From Bog-159 sp963738345 (GTDB lineage: Bacteria; Acidobacteriota; Terriglobia; Bryobacterales; Bryobacteraceae): a stretch of DNA of 64,000 bases. The notes beneath the pieces are model-generated. The model saw only the letters and a list, made by a program, of their open reading frames with translations. It made no database searches and had not been told where the DNA came from. Position 1 is the stretch's first letter; the number at the start of each line of letters is the position of its first letter. Below, piece by piece: positions 44,189 to 54,163 of this stretch. The stretch is taken from the NCBI GenBank assembly GCA_963738345.1, contig CAVTWI010000002.1:6944001-7008000 (forward strand), written 5' to 3'. The position numbers were made by a program, and so were the translations under genes.

Positions 44189-45323
44189 ATGCTGTATTTC
44201 CTGCTCTACGAAAAGCTCTCGCCGATGGTTTCGGCGTTCCGCGTCTTCCGCTACGTAACCTCGCGCACCGCCTTCGCCAGCCTGACCGCGCTGTTTCTCT
44301 GCATCGCGCTGGGACCTTGGCTGATCGCCAAGCTGCGCCAGTTCCAGATCGGCCAGTACATTCGCGAAGAAGGACCCAAGTCGCACCAGAAGAAAGCCGG
44401 CACGCCCACCATGGGCGGCGTGCTGATCATCGTTTCGATCGTGATCCCCACGCTGCTGTGGGCGGACTTGCGCAACTCCTATATCTGGATCGCGGTGCTG
44501 ACGCTGCTGGCCTATGGCGCGATCGGCTTTATGGACGATTATTCCAAGGTCGCCAAACATCGCAACTTGGGTCTGACCGCCCGCCGCAAGATGCTGTATC
44601 AGATCGGCGCGGCTTTCGCTGGTGGCGGCGGTGCTGATGTTCATGCGCAGCTTCGGCGGATACTCCACGGTAATGAACGTGCCGTTCCTGAAGAATTTCA
44701 AGCCCACGCTGCTGATCTCGGGACTGCTCGCAAGCCCTTGGACCTACGCCCTGGGCGTGCTGCCGTTCTTCATCTTCGTGGCCGTGGTGATTGTGGGTTC
44801 GTCGAACGGCGTGAACTTGACGGATGGCCTGGACGGCCTCGCCATCGGCCTGATGGTGGTCGCTTCGGGTGCGCTTACCATTCTGACGTATGCCGGCGGC
44901 CACGCCACGCTGGCCGAATATCTGCAAATCGCGCGCAATGCCCGCACCTCGGAACTGACCATTTTCTGCGGATCGATGACCGGCGCCAGCCTGGGCTTTC
45001 TCTGGTACAACGCGCACCCGGCGGAAATCTTCATGGGCGACGTGGGTTCGCTGGGTTTGGGCGCGGCGCTGGCGATTGTGGCCATCCTGATCAAGCAGGA
45101 GATCCTGCTGCTGTTCATCGGCGGCATTTTTGTTCTGGAAACGCTCTCGGTGATTTTGCAGGTGGGCAGCTTCAAGCTGCGCGGCAAACGCATTTTCAAA
45201 ATGGCGCCGCTGCACCATCATTTTGAAGCGCTGGGCTGGACGGAATCGAAAATCATCGCCCGCTTCTGGATCGCGGGGCTGGTGTTGGCGCTGTTCGCGC
45301 TGACCACTTTGAAATTGAGATGA
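44189..45323 (+). CDS. mraY: Phospho-N-acetylmuramoyl-pentapeptide transferase MraY, one frameshift
   Basis: MLYFLLYEKLSPMVSAFRVF opens a typical MraY with ten membrane helices. Signature blocks: GPKSHQKKAGTPTMGG, AIGFMDDYSKVAKHRNLGL with the catalytic Asp residues, SSNGVNLTDGLDGLAIG, AHPAEIFMGDVGSLGLG, and MAPLHHHFEALGWTESKI. A single frame change near 44628 (GCTGGTGGC, probably GCTGTGGC) interrupts it after LYQIGAAFA. MraY links phospho-MurNAc-pentapeptide to undecaprenyl phosphate to form lipid I. The gene starts two bases after the proposed murF stop. Confidence 0.95.
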
Positions 45324-45342
45324 AAACGAATCGGTGTGCAGT

Positions 45343-46674
45343 ATGAATGCTCTAGTCGTGGGCATGGAGAAATCCGGGCTGGCATCAGTCGAGTTGCTTT
45401 TGCGGCATGGGGCGCAGGTCCGTGCCACGGACATCCGAACGCTCGCGCAAATGCCCGAGGCGGCGGCCGCGTTGGAACGACTGGGCGTCGATTTTACCCA
45501 ACAGTCGGACGCGGTATTCGAAGGGTGCGACCTGATCGTTATTTCTCCCGGAGTTCCGGCCGATCTGCCGCCGCTCAATGCCGCTCGGGCGCGCGGCGTT
45601 CGCATCATCGGCGAGGTGGAGTTGGCGGCTCCATACTTGCTCGGCCGGACCATCGGCATCACCGGATCGAATGGCAAGACCACCACTACGGCCCTGATCG
45701 GACATATCCTGCACGAGTCGGGCATCGCGGCACAGGTCGGCGGGAACATCGGCACGCCTGTGGCGGCCATGGTCGAAGCCTCCCGGCCGGACCAGTGGAA
45801 CGTGCTGGAGCTATCCAGCTTCCAGTTGGAAACCATCGCCGCCGAGTTCCACGCGGATATCGCCATCGCCCTGAACGTGACCCAGAATCACCTGGATCGC
45901 CACCACACCTTCGACTAATTACGCCGCCGCGAAGGGCCGCCTTTTCGCCACGCAGCGCGCCGGCGCGTTCGCCATTCTGAACGCGGACGATGCCACGTGC
46001 GCAGGCTATGCCTCGTTGACTGCGGGGTCGCTACTCTGGTTCAGCAGCACGCGTCCGGTCACGCCCGGACTCTGGCTGGCGGATAACAAAATCTGGTTCG
46101 ATGGCGAGCTGTTGATGGAAGCTTCGCGAGCTTCCCATTCGCGGGCGGCACAATATCGAAGACACCATGGCTGCCGCAGCCGCCGCCGCCTTGCCGGCGC
46201 GTCCCTGGCATCTATCGCCGCCGCGATCCGCACTTTCAAAGCCGTCGAACACCGTCTCGAATTCGTTCGCAAGCTGGACGGAGTGGATTACTACAACGAC
46301 TCGAAAGCCACCAGCGTCGACGCAACGTTGAAAGCGCTGGACGCTTTTGCCGGCCGACTATGGATCATTCTGGGTGGTAAAGATAAAGGCCTCGATTACA
46401 CCGTTCTGCGCGCGCCGCTCGCCGCCAAAGCGCATGCCGCACTACTGATTGGCGCGGCCGCCGCCAAGATCGGCGAAGAACTGCAAGGTGCGGTAGCGCT
46501 GGAAAATGCCGGCACGCTCGAAGGCGCGGTGCGGTACGCGTACGCCCACGCCACACTCGGCGACACCGTGCTGCTGGCTCCGGCCTGCGCCAGTTTCGAC
46601 CAATTCAAGAGTTACGAACATCGCGGCCAGGTTTTCAAAGAGCCTGGTGCAACAACTGGAGTCCCGCAAACTAA
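45343..46674 (+). CDS. murD: UDP-MurNAc-L-alanine-D-glutamate ligase MurD, frameshifted
   Basis: ATG at 45343 (MNALVVGMEKSGLASVELLL). Domain 1 (residues 1-90) is followed by the ATP loop GITGSNGKTTTTALIGHIL, GNIGTPVAAMVEASRPDQWN, VLELSSFQLETIA and LNVTQNHLDRHHTFD. After a break (premature TAA near 45918) come NYAAAKGRLFA and LNADDATCAGYASL. Later blocks are EHRLEFVRKLDGVDYYNDSKATSVDATLKALDAF, IILGGKDKGLDY, LLAPACASFDQFKSYEHRGQVF. Breaks lie near 45918, 46142, 46200 and 46640. Start and stop of the last segment are approximate. The enzyme adds D-Glu to UDP-MurNAc-L-Ala. Confidence 0.9.
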
Positions 46675-46675
46675 T

Positions 46676-47814
46676 ATGGCGCAAAAACTCAAGACCGATT
46701 GGACCCTTTTCGGCACCACCATTGGAATGGTGGCCTTCGGCGCGGTCATCCTTTATAGCGCATCGTCGGTGGTTGCCGAACTGAAGTTCGGCTCGTCCTG
46801 GCACTTCGTATTGCGGCAGGCATGTGGCTGGTTCCGTCGCTGCTGGTGATGATGTTCCTGAAGCGCACGCACTACCGCAAATTGCAAAGTTCCACGGTGG
46901 CTTTCGCCGCCATCGGCCTGGTCTTGATGCTGTTGTTCGTGGTGTTCTTCGTGGATTCCGCGCACCATCGCTGGCTGCGCCTGGGACCTTTCGGCTTGCA
47001 GCCATCGGAACTTGCCAAACCCGCGCTGGTGATTTTCCTGGCGTATTTTGTGGCCTGGCGCGCGCAGGCCATCAACACGCGTTACACGCTGTATCCGGCG
47101 GCGCTGGCCGTGGGACTGGTAATTCTGGCAGTGGTGGTTGCCGATTTGGGCACTGCCGTGGTGTTGGGTGTTACGGCCACGGTGGTCTTCTTTGTGGCGG
47201 GATTGCACTGGCGATTCTGCCTGATCGCCGCGGGCATCGCGCTCATCGGACTGGTGGTTTTCATCGGCCTCAAGCCTTACCGTCTGGCGCGGCTGGCGGG
47301 GTATGTGGACCCCCAGTTCAAGATCATTTCCCGAATCGATCCGGGCGGACACATGGAACAATACATGCACCAGTCGCTGACCTCCCGCGATACCAGCTAT
47401 CAGTTGGACCAATCCAAGATCGCCGTGGGCGCCGGCGGCGTGATAGGCGCGGGCTTGATGCAAGGCAAACAGAAACTGCTGTATCTACCGGAGGCGCACA
47501 CCGATTTCATTTACGCCGTGGTGAGCGAGGAATTGGGACTTGTCGGATCGGTGGGGCTGCTGCTGGCATTCATCGTAATTCTGTGGCGAGGCTTGCGCGC
47601 CGCCTCCCGCATGCCCGACGATTTCGGACGGTATTTGGCACTGGGCATCACGACCGTGGTGGTGGTGCAAGGCTTGATGAACATCAGCGTGGTGTTGGGG
47701 ATGATGCCGACCAAGGGAATCCCGCTGCCGATGATCAGTTCGGGAGGAAGTTCGCTGCTGTCGACGCTGGCGTCGTTGGGGATATTGATGAACGTATCGG
47801 AGCACGCGGGGTAG
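46676..47814 (+). CDS. ftsW: Lipid II polymerase FtsW, one frameshift
   Basis: ATG at 46676 (MAQKLKTDWTLFGTTIGMVA). A SEDS-family membrane protein of about 378 residues: ILYSASSVVAELKFGSSWHF, then after one break near 46825 WLVPSLLVMMFLKRTHYRKL, RWLRLGPFGLQPSELAKPAL (diagnostic QPSE motif), IAVGAGGVIGAGLMQGKQKL, LPEAHTDFIYAVVSEELGLV, and MMPTKGIPLPMISSGGSSLL. FtsW polymerises lipid II at the septum with FtsI. The normal next gene, murG, is displaced by a 460-bp insertion. Confidence 0.95.
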
Positions 47815-47837
47815 GGCGCAGGGCGCGCAAAGCCACG

Positions 47838-47873
47838 CCGTGGCTGGTGGTTGGTGGCTGGTGGCTGGTGGTT
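47838..47873 (+). repeat. Left inverted repeat of heptamers
   Basis: Starts CCGTGGCTGGTGG and continues as about four and a half TGGYTGG heptamers, ending GGTGGTT just before the GTG start of the four-helix-bundle gene. It matches the reverse complement of the right end in about 33 of 36 positions. Confidence 0.75.
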
Positions 47874-48243
47874 GTGACGGAAACGGTTCGGAACTTTAAA
47901 GAGCTTCGGGTTTGGCAAGGCGCGATGGATTTGGTCGAAGCCGTTTATCGGCTGTCGGCTGGATTTCCCGCGGAGGAGAACCATGGCCTCCGACCCCAAA
48001 TTACGGAGAGCCGCGGTTTCCATCCCATCGAATATTGCCGAAGGGCAGGCGCGGGCATCTACCAAGGAATTCCTGAATCATCTTTCGATTGCACAAGCGT
48101 CGCTGGCGGAGGTGGAAACGCAGCTCGAAATCTGCGTACGGCTGAAGTACCTCGCCGCGGACAAAGTTACCGGCGCCGACGCTTTCATTCAAAAACTCGG
48201 CAAACAACTCCACGCCCTGCGGTCCGCACTGGAGCGCAAATGA
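47874..48243 (+). CDS. Four-helix-bundle protein (S23/IVP family), one frameshift
   Basis: The GTG at 47874 gives VTETVRNFKELRVWQGAMDL, the characteristic N-terminus of the four-helix-bundle family (TIGR02436), followed by VEAVYRLSAGFPAEENHGL. One extra G near 48005 shifts the frame. Without it the protein continues RAAVSIPSNIAEGQARASTKEFLNHLSIAQASLAEVETQLEI and ends LRSALERK (about 122 residues, normal length). Family members are found as products of intervening sequences in 23S rRNA genes, as stand-alone genes, and as relatives of the Avd accessory protein of diversity-generating retroelements; they form pentameric helical bundles that can bind nucleic acid. The gene is foreign to the dcw cluster and shares its stop with the murG start (ATGA). 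Confidence 0.85.
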
Positions 48244-49402
48244 TCGAGCGCAGCGAGCTAAACACCAGCCACCAGCCACTGACCACCAGCCACGGTAGCG
48301 GACGCAGCCGCGCCGGAGTCCGCGGCCCCGCAGCTTTCCTTTTCGCCGGCGGCGGCACAGGCGGCCACGTCATTCCCGGACTCGCCGTGGCGCGCGAACT
48401 CCGCCAGCGCGGCCACTCCGCCTTCTTCGTGGGCACCGAACGCGGACTCGAGAGCAACCTGGTGCCGCGCGAAGGGTTTCCTTTGGAACTTATCCACATC
48501 GGGGGACTGAAACGCGTCGGCCTGCGGCAGACGGCGGCGACTCTGATGCAGTTGCCGGTCAGCACTCTTTATTCCAGAAGGCTGCTGAAAGACCGGCAGC
48601 GTAGCGGCGGTCTTCAGCATGGGCGGCTACGTCGCCGGACCTCCCGTAATCGCCGCGCTGATCCGGCGCATCCCCATCATTATTATGGAGCCCAATGCGG
48701 TGCCGGGCTTTACCAATCGGCGGATCGGGCGGTATGTGCGCCGCGCGCTGATTAGCTTTGCCGAAACGGCGCGCTACTTTCCACGCGGCCGTACGGAGTT
48801 GACCGGCCTGCCGGTACGCGAGGAGTTCTTTGCCGTGCCGCCCAAAGCCCCGGGCGAGAAATTTACCGTGCTGATCACCGGCGGCAGCCAGGGGTCGCGC
48901 ACCTTGAACAATGCGGCGCGGGAAAGTTGGCCGCTGTTTCGGGCCGCGGGGGTACCGGTGCGCATCATTCATCAGAGCGGCCCCGCCGCCGTGGACGAAT
49001 TGCGCGCGGGGTTCGAGGCAATCGGGACTGGAGGGAGAATTGTTACCGTTCATCACCGATATGCCCGCGGCCTTCGCCGCAGGCCGATCTGGTGGTTTGC
49101 CGGTCAGGCGCGGGAGCGGTAGCGGAACTGGCGGCCGCGGGCAAGCCGTCCATTCTCTCGCCGTTTCCGTTTGCGGCCGACCAGCATCAGTTGCGCAACG
49201 CCGAGGCGTTCGTGCGCGCCGGCGCCGCGCTGCTGGTCGAAGATCGGGAAATGACCGGGCGAAAGGCTGTTCGAAATCGTGGCCCGGCTGGCCGCCGATC
49301 CGGACGGATTGGCTCGCATGGGCGCCGCCGCCCGGCAGCCTGGCGCACCCCGGAGCCGCCCGCCGCGCCGCCGATGTCTGGAAGAGGCGGCAGCGTGCAT
49401 AA
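48240..49402 (+). CDS. murG: Lipid II synthase MurG, frameshifted, with insertion-derived N-terminus
   Basis: The glycosyltransferase core starts FLFAGGGTGGHVIPGLAVA, followed by FFVGTERGLESNLVPREGF, MGGYVAGPPVIAALIRRIPI, MEPNAVPGFTNRRIGRYV, VLITGGSQGSRTLNNAA, DLVVCRSGAGAVAELAAAGKP and PFPFAADQHQLRNAEAF. Breaks occur near 48600, 49035, 49085, 49260 and 49335. MurG transfers GlcNAc to lipid I to make lipid II. The only usable in-frame start I find is the ATG at 48240, which overlaps the stop of the four-helix-bundle gene. It adds about 35 residues (MIERSELNTSHQPLTTSHGS...) encoded partly by the right inverted repeat, a segment foreign to MurG. Confidence 0.9.
48261..48295 (-). repeat. Right inverted repeat of heptamers
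   Basis: Reads AACACCAGCCACCAGCC, then ACTGACCACCAGCCACGG, i.e. CCAGCCA-type heptamers ending CCACGG. It is the mirror of the left end with two substitutions and one missing base, and it lies inside the 5' part of the murG reading frame. Confidence 0.75.
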
Positions 49403-49461
49403 ATCCGTTACGATTTTCGATTGACACCGGACCTGAAAAGCCGAAACAATACGAGGAGATA

Positions 49462-50859
49462 ATGTTTTTTAGACGGCAGCACCTGCATTTCACGGGAATC
49501 GGCGGAATCGGCATGAGCGGTATCGCCGAAGTGCTGCTCAATCTCGGCTACACCATCAGCGGATCGGACCTGAAGCTCACCCCCATCACCGAGCGCCTGT
49601 CCGCGCATGGGCGCCACCATTCACGAAGGCCATCAGGCTTCCAACGTAGCGGGCGCGCGCGCGCTGGTGGTCAGTTCCGCCGTCGACGAACAGAATCCCG
49701 AAGTGCAGGAAGCCCGCCGGCTGCAGATCCCGGTGATTCCGCGCGGCGAACTGCTGGCCGAGCTGATGCGGCTGAAATACGGCATCGCCATCGCCGGCAG
49801 CCACGGCAAAACCACCACCACTTCACTGACCGCCACGATCTTGAACCACGCCGGGCCTGGACCCCACGGTGGTGGTGGGCGGCCGCGTCGCCACCATGGG
49901 CGGATCGAATGCGCGCGTGGGCCACAGCGATTTCCTGGTGGTGGAATCGGACGAAAGCGACGGCTCGTTCCTGAAACTGGCGCCCATTCTGGCGATCGTC
50001 ACCAACATCGATCGCGAGCATCTGGACCACTACGCTTCGCTCGACGAGATCCGCGCCGCATTCATCGAGTTCGTCAACAAGGTGCCATTCTACGGCGCGG
50101 CCATCGTGTGCGTGGACGACGAAAACGTGAAGACGATTCTGCCGGCGATCCGCCGCCGCACCATCACCTACGGCGCCAGCCCGCAGGCGGATCTGGAAGC
50201 CGGTCGACATCGCCTGCGGCCCCTTTGCCAGCGATTTCAACCTGCGCTACCGCGCAGACCGATCTGGGCCGATTTCATCTGCGCATTCCCGGGCGCCACA
50301 ACGTTCTGAATGCCACCGCCGCCGCCGCCGTGGCCTGGAACTGGAAGTCGCTCCCGATCTGATTCGCGAAGCCCTGGCCAGTTTCAGCGGCGTGGACCGC
50401 CGCTTCCAGACGCGCGGCCAGGAGCGCGGCATCACCGTGATCGACGATTACGGCCATCATCCCACCGAGATTCGCGCCACGCTGGCCGCCGCGCGGTTGT
50501 GCGGATTCCGCCGCATCCACGTGCTGTTTCAGCCGCACCGTTACACGCGCACGCTCCACCTGATGGACGAATTCGGCACGGCGTTCCATGAGGCCGACAC
50601 GGTGCTGATCCTGGATATCTACGCCGCCTCCGAACGCCCCATCGAAGGCGTGAACGCCGAAGCCCTGGCCGAGCGCATCCGCCAGTTCGGACATCGCGGC
50701 GTGGAATACGTCGGCACCATCGATCGGGGCGTCGAGGCGCTGCTCGCAAGCCGCACAGGACGGCGACCTGGTGATGACGCTGGGCGCGGGCAACGTCTGG
50801 CAGGCGGGCGACCTGGTGCTGGCCCGGTTGAACAACGGCAGGAGGTCACGGCCGGCTAA
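49462..50859 (+). CDS. murC: UDP-N-acetylmuramate-L-alanine ligase MurC, frameshifted
   Basis: ATG 49462 follows a good GAGGAG. Blocks in order: HFTGIGGIGMSGIAEVLLNL, ATIHEGHQASNVAGARALVV, IAIAGSHGKTTTTSLTATIL (ATP loop), MGGSNARVGHSDFLVVESDESDGSF in two parts, IVTNIDREHLDHYASLDEI, RFHLRIPGRHNVLNATAA, GVDRRFQTRGQERGITVIDDYGHHPTEI and VLFQPHRYTRTLHLMDEF. Frame breaks can be placed at the GGG of 49609-49611, the GGG of 49853-49855 and the GG at 50203-50204 (each one base too long), plus others near 50260, 50335 and 50755. MurC adds L-Ala to UDP-MurNAc. murB and ddl, which often follow, are missing. Confidence 0.93.
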
Positions 50860-51661
50860 TGGCGCGCGAAAAAGCTCGTCCTTCGTTCCGCTGGCGGTTG
50901 TGGCTGACCGTCTTGGCTGGTGCGCCGTCTTCATTTCGAGCGCGGTCGCGGCGCGGCAGGCGCAGCGCTACGTGCTCACGGATCCGCAATTTATGCTATC
51001 GAGCGAGGATCGCATCGCGCTGGCCATCGAGGGCGTGCAACTACGCCGCGCGCGCCAAAGTGCTGCGCGTTTTCGCCGGCGACTACGGCCGCAGCATCTT
51101 TTCCGTGCCGCTGGACGAGCGCCGCCGCCGCCTGCTGGCCGTCGATTGGGTGGAGGACGCCGCGGTTTCGCGCATCTGGCCCAACCGACTGCTGGTGCGC
51201 ATCACGGAGCGCCAGCCGGTCGCTTTCGTCAGCCTGCCGCTGCACGGCGGATCCGGATCGGCCGCGCGCTTCCTGCTGGTGGACGCGCAGGGCGTGCTGC
51301 TCGATCCGCCATCGCGCGCGCAGTTCGCTTTCCCGGTTCTGACGGGCCTGAGCGACGAACAGACCGACGCCGAGCGCCGCATCCGCGTACGCGCCATGCA
51401 GAGGCCTGATGGAAGACCTTGGACCCACCGGACAGAACATTTCCGAAATCAACGCCGCCGCTCCCGACGATCTCACGGTAGTAGCCCAAGTGGAGGGCCG
51501 CCCGCTCGAACTCAAGCTCGGCGACGGCAATTACGCCAAGACGATTGCAGAATTTCCTGCTCCACTATCCGGAGATTCGCAAACACGCGGCCAACGTCAC
51601 GACGTTCGATTTGCGTCTGGACGACCGCATTACTGCGAAGGAGCAGCAGAACCAACCATGA
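50859..51661 (+). CDS. ftsQ: Cell division protein FtsQ, frameshifted
   Basis: The start ATG touches the murC stop. A short basic N-terminus and one membrane segment (MAREKARPSFRWRLWLTVLA...) are followed by a POTRA-like region (GDYGRSIFSVPLDERRRRLL, VDWVEDAAVSRIWPNRLLVR, ITERQPVAFVSL), the FtsQ beta domain (FLLVDAQGVLLDPPSRAQFA, FPVLTGLSDEQTDAERRI) and a C-terminal part ending NVTTFDLRLDDRI. Breaks lie near 50910, 51040, 51405 and 51548. FtsQ, with FtsL and FtsB, links the early and late divisome. The stop TGA overlaps the ftsA ATG (ATGA). Confidence 0.88.
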
Positions 51662-52853
51662 GCACGCACGAACACATTCGACGCCGTGGGACTGGACGCC
51701 GGGAGCGCCTGGACCCGCTGCGTCATCTGCCGCCTGGAAGAAGACAGCATGCGCTTCCTGGGCTACGGGTCGGCGCCGTCGCAAGGCTGGACGAAGGGCC
51801 GGATCGCGGACCAGACGGCGGTCTCCGAATCATGCTGGCGGCGCTGCGCGAGGCCGAAGCGGACGGCGCAGGTTTCGGTGGAAGCGCGCGGTGGTGGGAG
51901 TGGGCGCAACGGTGCGCGGCGCCAATTGCCGCGGCCTGCACGATCTGGGCCGGCTACGCACGGTGGAACAGCGCGACGTGAACCGGGCGGTGGAGCGCGC
52001 CAAGCGCGTGCGTCTGCCGGAAGACACCATGATCCTGCAAATGTTCCCGCAGGATTTCGTGGTGGACGGCCACCCGGGCCATCGCGATCCGCGCAAAATG
52101 ATCGCCGGCCAGATTGAAGCCAACGTCCACCTGGTGATGACATCGCAGCGGGAGCACGATTGCGCTGGTGACCGCGGTGAACCAGGCGCACCTGGCGGTG
52201 GAGGAAACGGTTTTCGAAGGCTGGCCGCGGCATGCTACGCCGGGTGCTGCCGGAAGATCGCCGCGAAGGCGCGGCCGTGCTGAACATCGGCGCGCAATCT
52301 TCCGAACTGGTGGTCTACTACGGCGACGCCATGCAACTGGCCGCCAGCCTGCCGATTTCCGGCGATCATTTCACGCGCGATGTGGCGCGCGGGCTGTGCA
52401 TCGGGTATCGAAGATGCCGTCAACATCAAGCACGAATTCGGCTGCGCGCGGGCCGATCTGACGCCGGAAAACTGCTTCGTCGAAGTGGCCTCGCGCGACG
52501 ATCGCGACGTGCAGCGGCGCACCCTCAACTAGATTCTGGAATCCCGCGCCGTGGATCTGTTCCAGATGGTGCAGCGGGAATTGGCGCGCGTCGGCATGGA
52601 AGGCGCGCTGATGGGCGGCATGTTCCTGTGCGGCGGCGGCGCGCGCCTGGAAGGCATGTGCGAGATCGCCGAAGAAGTTCTGAAGTGCCGGGTGTGCAAC
52701 GCGCTGCCGGTCGGAATCGAGGATTGGCCGGACGAACTGTACGATCCGGCGTGGGCACGGTGGCCGGCTTGGCCATGTATTCGGCCAAGTTGAAATCGCA
52801 AGCAGGCATTGCAGAAGCAGACTTACGGGCTGCTGAGCAAAATACTGAAATAA
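51658..52853 (+). CDS. ftsA: Cell division protein FtsA, frameshifted, with one in-frame TAG
   Basis: Starts MSTHEH and, after a shift, FDAVGLDAGSAWTRCVICRL. Further blocks: VGATVRGANCRGLHDLGRL, RDVNRAVERAKRVRLPEDTM, LNIGAQSSELVVYYGDAMQL (ATPase phosphate loop of the actin fold), SLPISGDHFTRDVARGLCIG, MGGMFLCGGGARLEGMCEIA. The C-terminal end reads TYGLLSKILK in the frame ending at TAA 52851-52853, close to the membrane-anchoring helix typical of FtsA. About nine breaks between 51.68 and 52.80 kb are seen, and TAG at 52530-52532 stands where GAG would give LNEILESRA. FtsA tethers FtsZ to the membrane. Confidence 0.88.
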
Positions 52854-52878
52854 TCTGGAGCAGCGAAGGAGGCTAAGG

Positions 52879-54076
52879 ATGGGGCTAGATCGATTCCGAT
52901 AACGACGATTTGAAATACGAGATTCAAGAAGAGGCCAACGGCGGCGCGCGCATTAAGGTGATCGGCGTGGGCGGCGGCGGCTGCAACGCGGTGGCGCGCA
53001 TGTTCCGCGAAGGCATGCCGGGCGTGGAGTTCTGCGCCATGAATACCGACGCGCAGGCGCTGGCAGCTTGCGAAGTGCCGGTCAAGCTGCAGCTCGGCGC
53101 CAAGATTACGAACGGGCTAGGGCGCCGGCTTCAACGCGGAGATCGGGCGGCAGGCCGCCCTGGAGAATACCGACAAGATCGTCGAACTGCTGCAGGGCGC
53201 CGACATGGTGTTCGTCAGCGCCGGGCTTGGGCGGCGGCACCGGCACCGGCGCGGCGCCGGTAATCGCCTCGCTGGCCAAGGAACTGGAAGCGCTCACCAT
53301 TGCGGTGGTCACCAAGCCGTTCGCGTTCGAAGGGCCGCGGCGCATGCGTCTGGCGGATGCCGGACTGACCAAGTTGGCCTCCACGGTGGATACGGTCATC
53401 GCCATTCCCAACGACCGGCTGCTGAAACTGGTGCCCCGCGGCACCAGCTTCTTCGAAGCCTTCAAACTGGCGGACGATCTGCTGCGCCAGGCAGTGCAAG
53501 GCATCAGCGACATCATCAATACGCCCGGCATCATCAACCGCGACTTTCGCCGACGTCAAGGCCACCATGCTGGGCATGGGCTACGCCATGATGGGCACGG
53601 CCACGGGACGCGGCGAGAATGCGGCGGTGGATGCCGCGCGGCAGGCCATCAATTCGCCGCTGCTAGAAGATTCGCGCATCAGCGGCGCGCGCGGCGTGCT
53701 GATCAACATCACCGGCTCGAGCCGGCTGGGCTTGCACGAAGTGAACGAGGCCTGCTCGATCATTCGCGAAGCGGCCGACTGCGACGATGTGCAGATCAAC
53801 TTCGGCGTGACCATGAACGAATCGCTGGACGACGCGGTGAAGATCACCGTGATCGCCACCGGCTTCCAGCCCAACTATGCGCCGGTGGTGGAGACGGTGA
53901 AGGCGCCGGCGGTGGTGGAGATTGCCGCTCCGCAGCAGGTGGTTTGGAGCGAACCGGTGGTGGAAGCGGCGCCTGCCGAGACGGCGCCGGTGGTGAACGG
54001 CGAACCCGAGCCGCCTTTCGATCCGGAAGACTTAGATACGCCTGCTTATTTACGGCAAGGCCGTTTGTTGAATTAA
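52879..54076 (+). CDS. ftsZ: Cell division GTPase FtsZ, frameshifted
   Basis: A strong AAGGAGG (52866-52872) precedes ATG 52879. Removing C52891, one G of 53120-53122, one G of 53229-53231 and one T of 53545-53547 gives a single frame of about 397 residues. It reads VIGVGGGGCNAVARMFREGM, EFCAMNTDAQAL, the tubulin signature GLGGGTGTGAAP, VVTKPFAFEGPRRM, DTVIAIPNDRLLKLVPRG, GYAMMGTATGRGENAAVDAA, GVLINITGSSRLGLHEVNE and INFGVTMNESLDDAVKITVI. It ends with an acidic/Pro linker and the conserved terminal peptide LDTPAYLRQGRLLN, which binds FtsA and ZipA-type partners. It polymerises into the Z-ring and is the last dcw gene here. Confidence 0.96.
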
Positions 54077-54088
54077 CCCGCCTATAAA

Positions 54089-54112
54089 GGGACAGGCCGA
54101 AAGGCCTGTCCT
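54089..54112 (+). terminator. GAAA-loop hairpin after ftsZ
   Basis: GGACAGGCC (54090-54098) and GGCCTGTCC (54103-54111) form a perfect nine-pair stem closed by a GAAA tetraloop, 13 bases after the ftsZ stop. No T-run follows, so it may act as an RNA-stabilising or Rho-assisted end rather than a classic terminator. Confidence 0.6.
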
Positions 54113-54163
54113 GTCTAACCAAATCTGCTATATTCGATGGAATCAAGGGAAGGAGTGTGTCTG

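Larger units (their letters stand above)
47838..48295. mobile_element. Candidate mobile unit: four-helix-bundle gene between inverted 7-bp repeat arrays
   Basis: Between ftsW and murG, normally adjacent here, lies a unit of about 458 bp. Its ends are near-perfect inverted repeats (47838-47873 and 48261-48295), each an array of TGGCTGG-type heptamers. The single gene inside encodes a four-helix-bundle protein. No transposase is present. Mobility is inferred from the symmetric ends and the interruption of a conserved operon; target-site duplication is not obvious. Confidence 0.55.

Noticed and set aside
47838..48295. CRISPR array, because of regularly repeated 7-mers
   Set aside because: The heptamers are contiguous without spacers and form two inverted arrays around a gene.
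46824..48755. A 643-residue ORF spanning ftsW, the insertion and murG
   Set aside because: It is a shadow frame in its first ~1000 bases and only joins real segments by chance and frameshift; it is not one protein.
54089..54112. End of a mobile element at the ftsZ 3' side
   Set aside because: It is a single compact GAAA-loop hairpin in a normal terminator position with no partner repeat.
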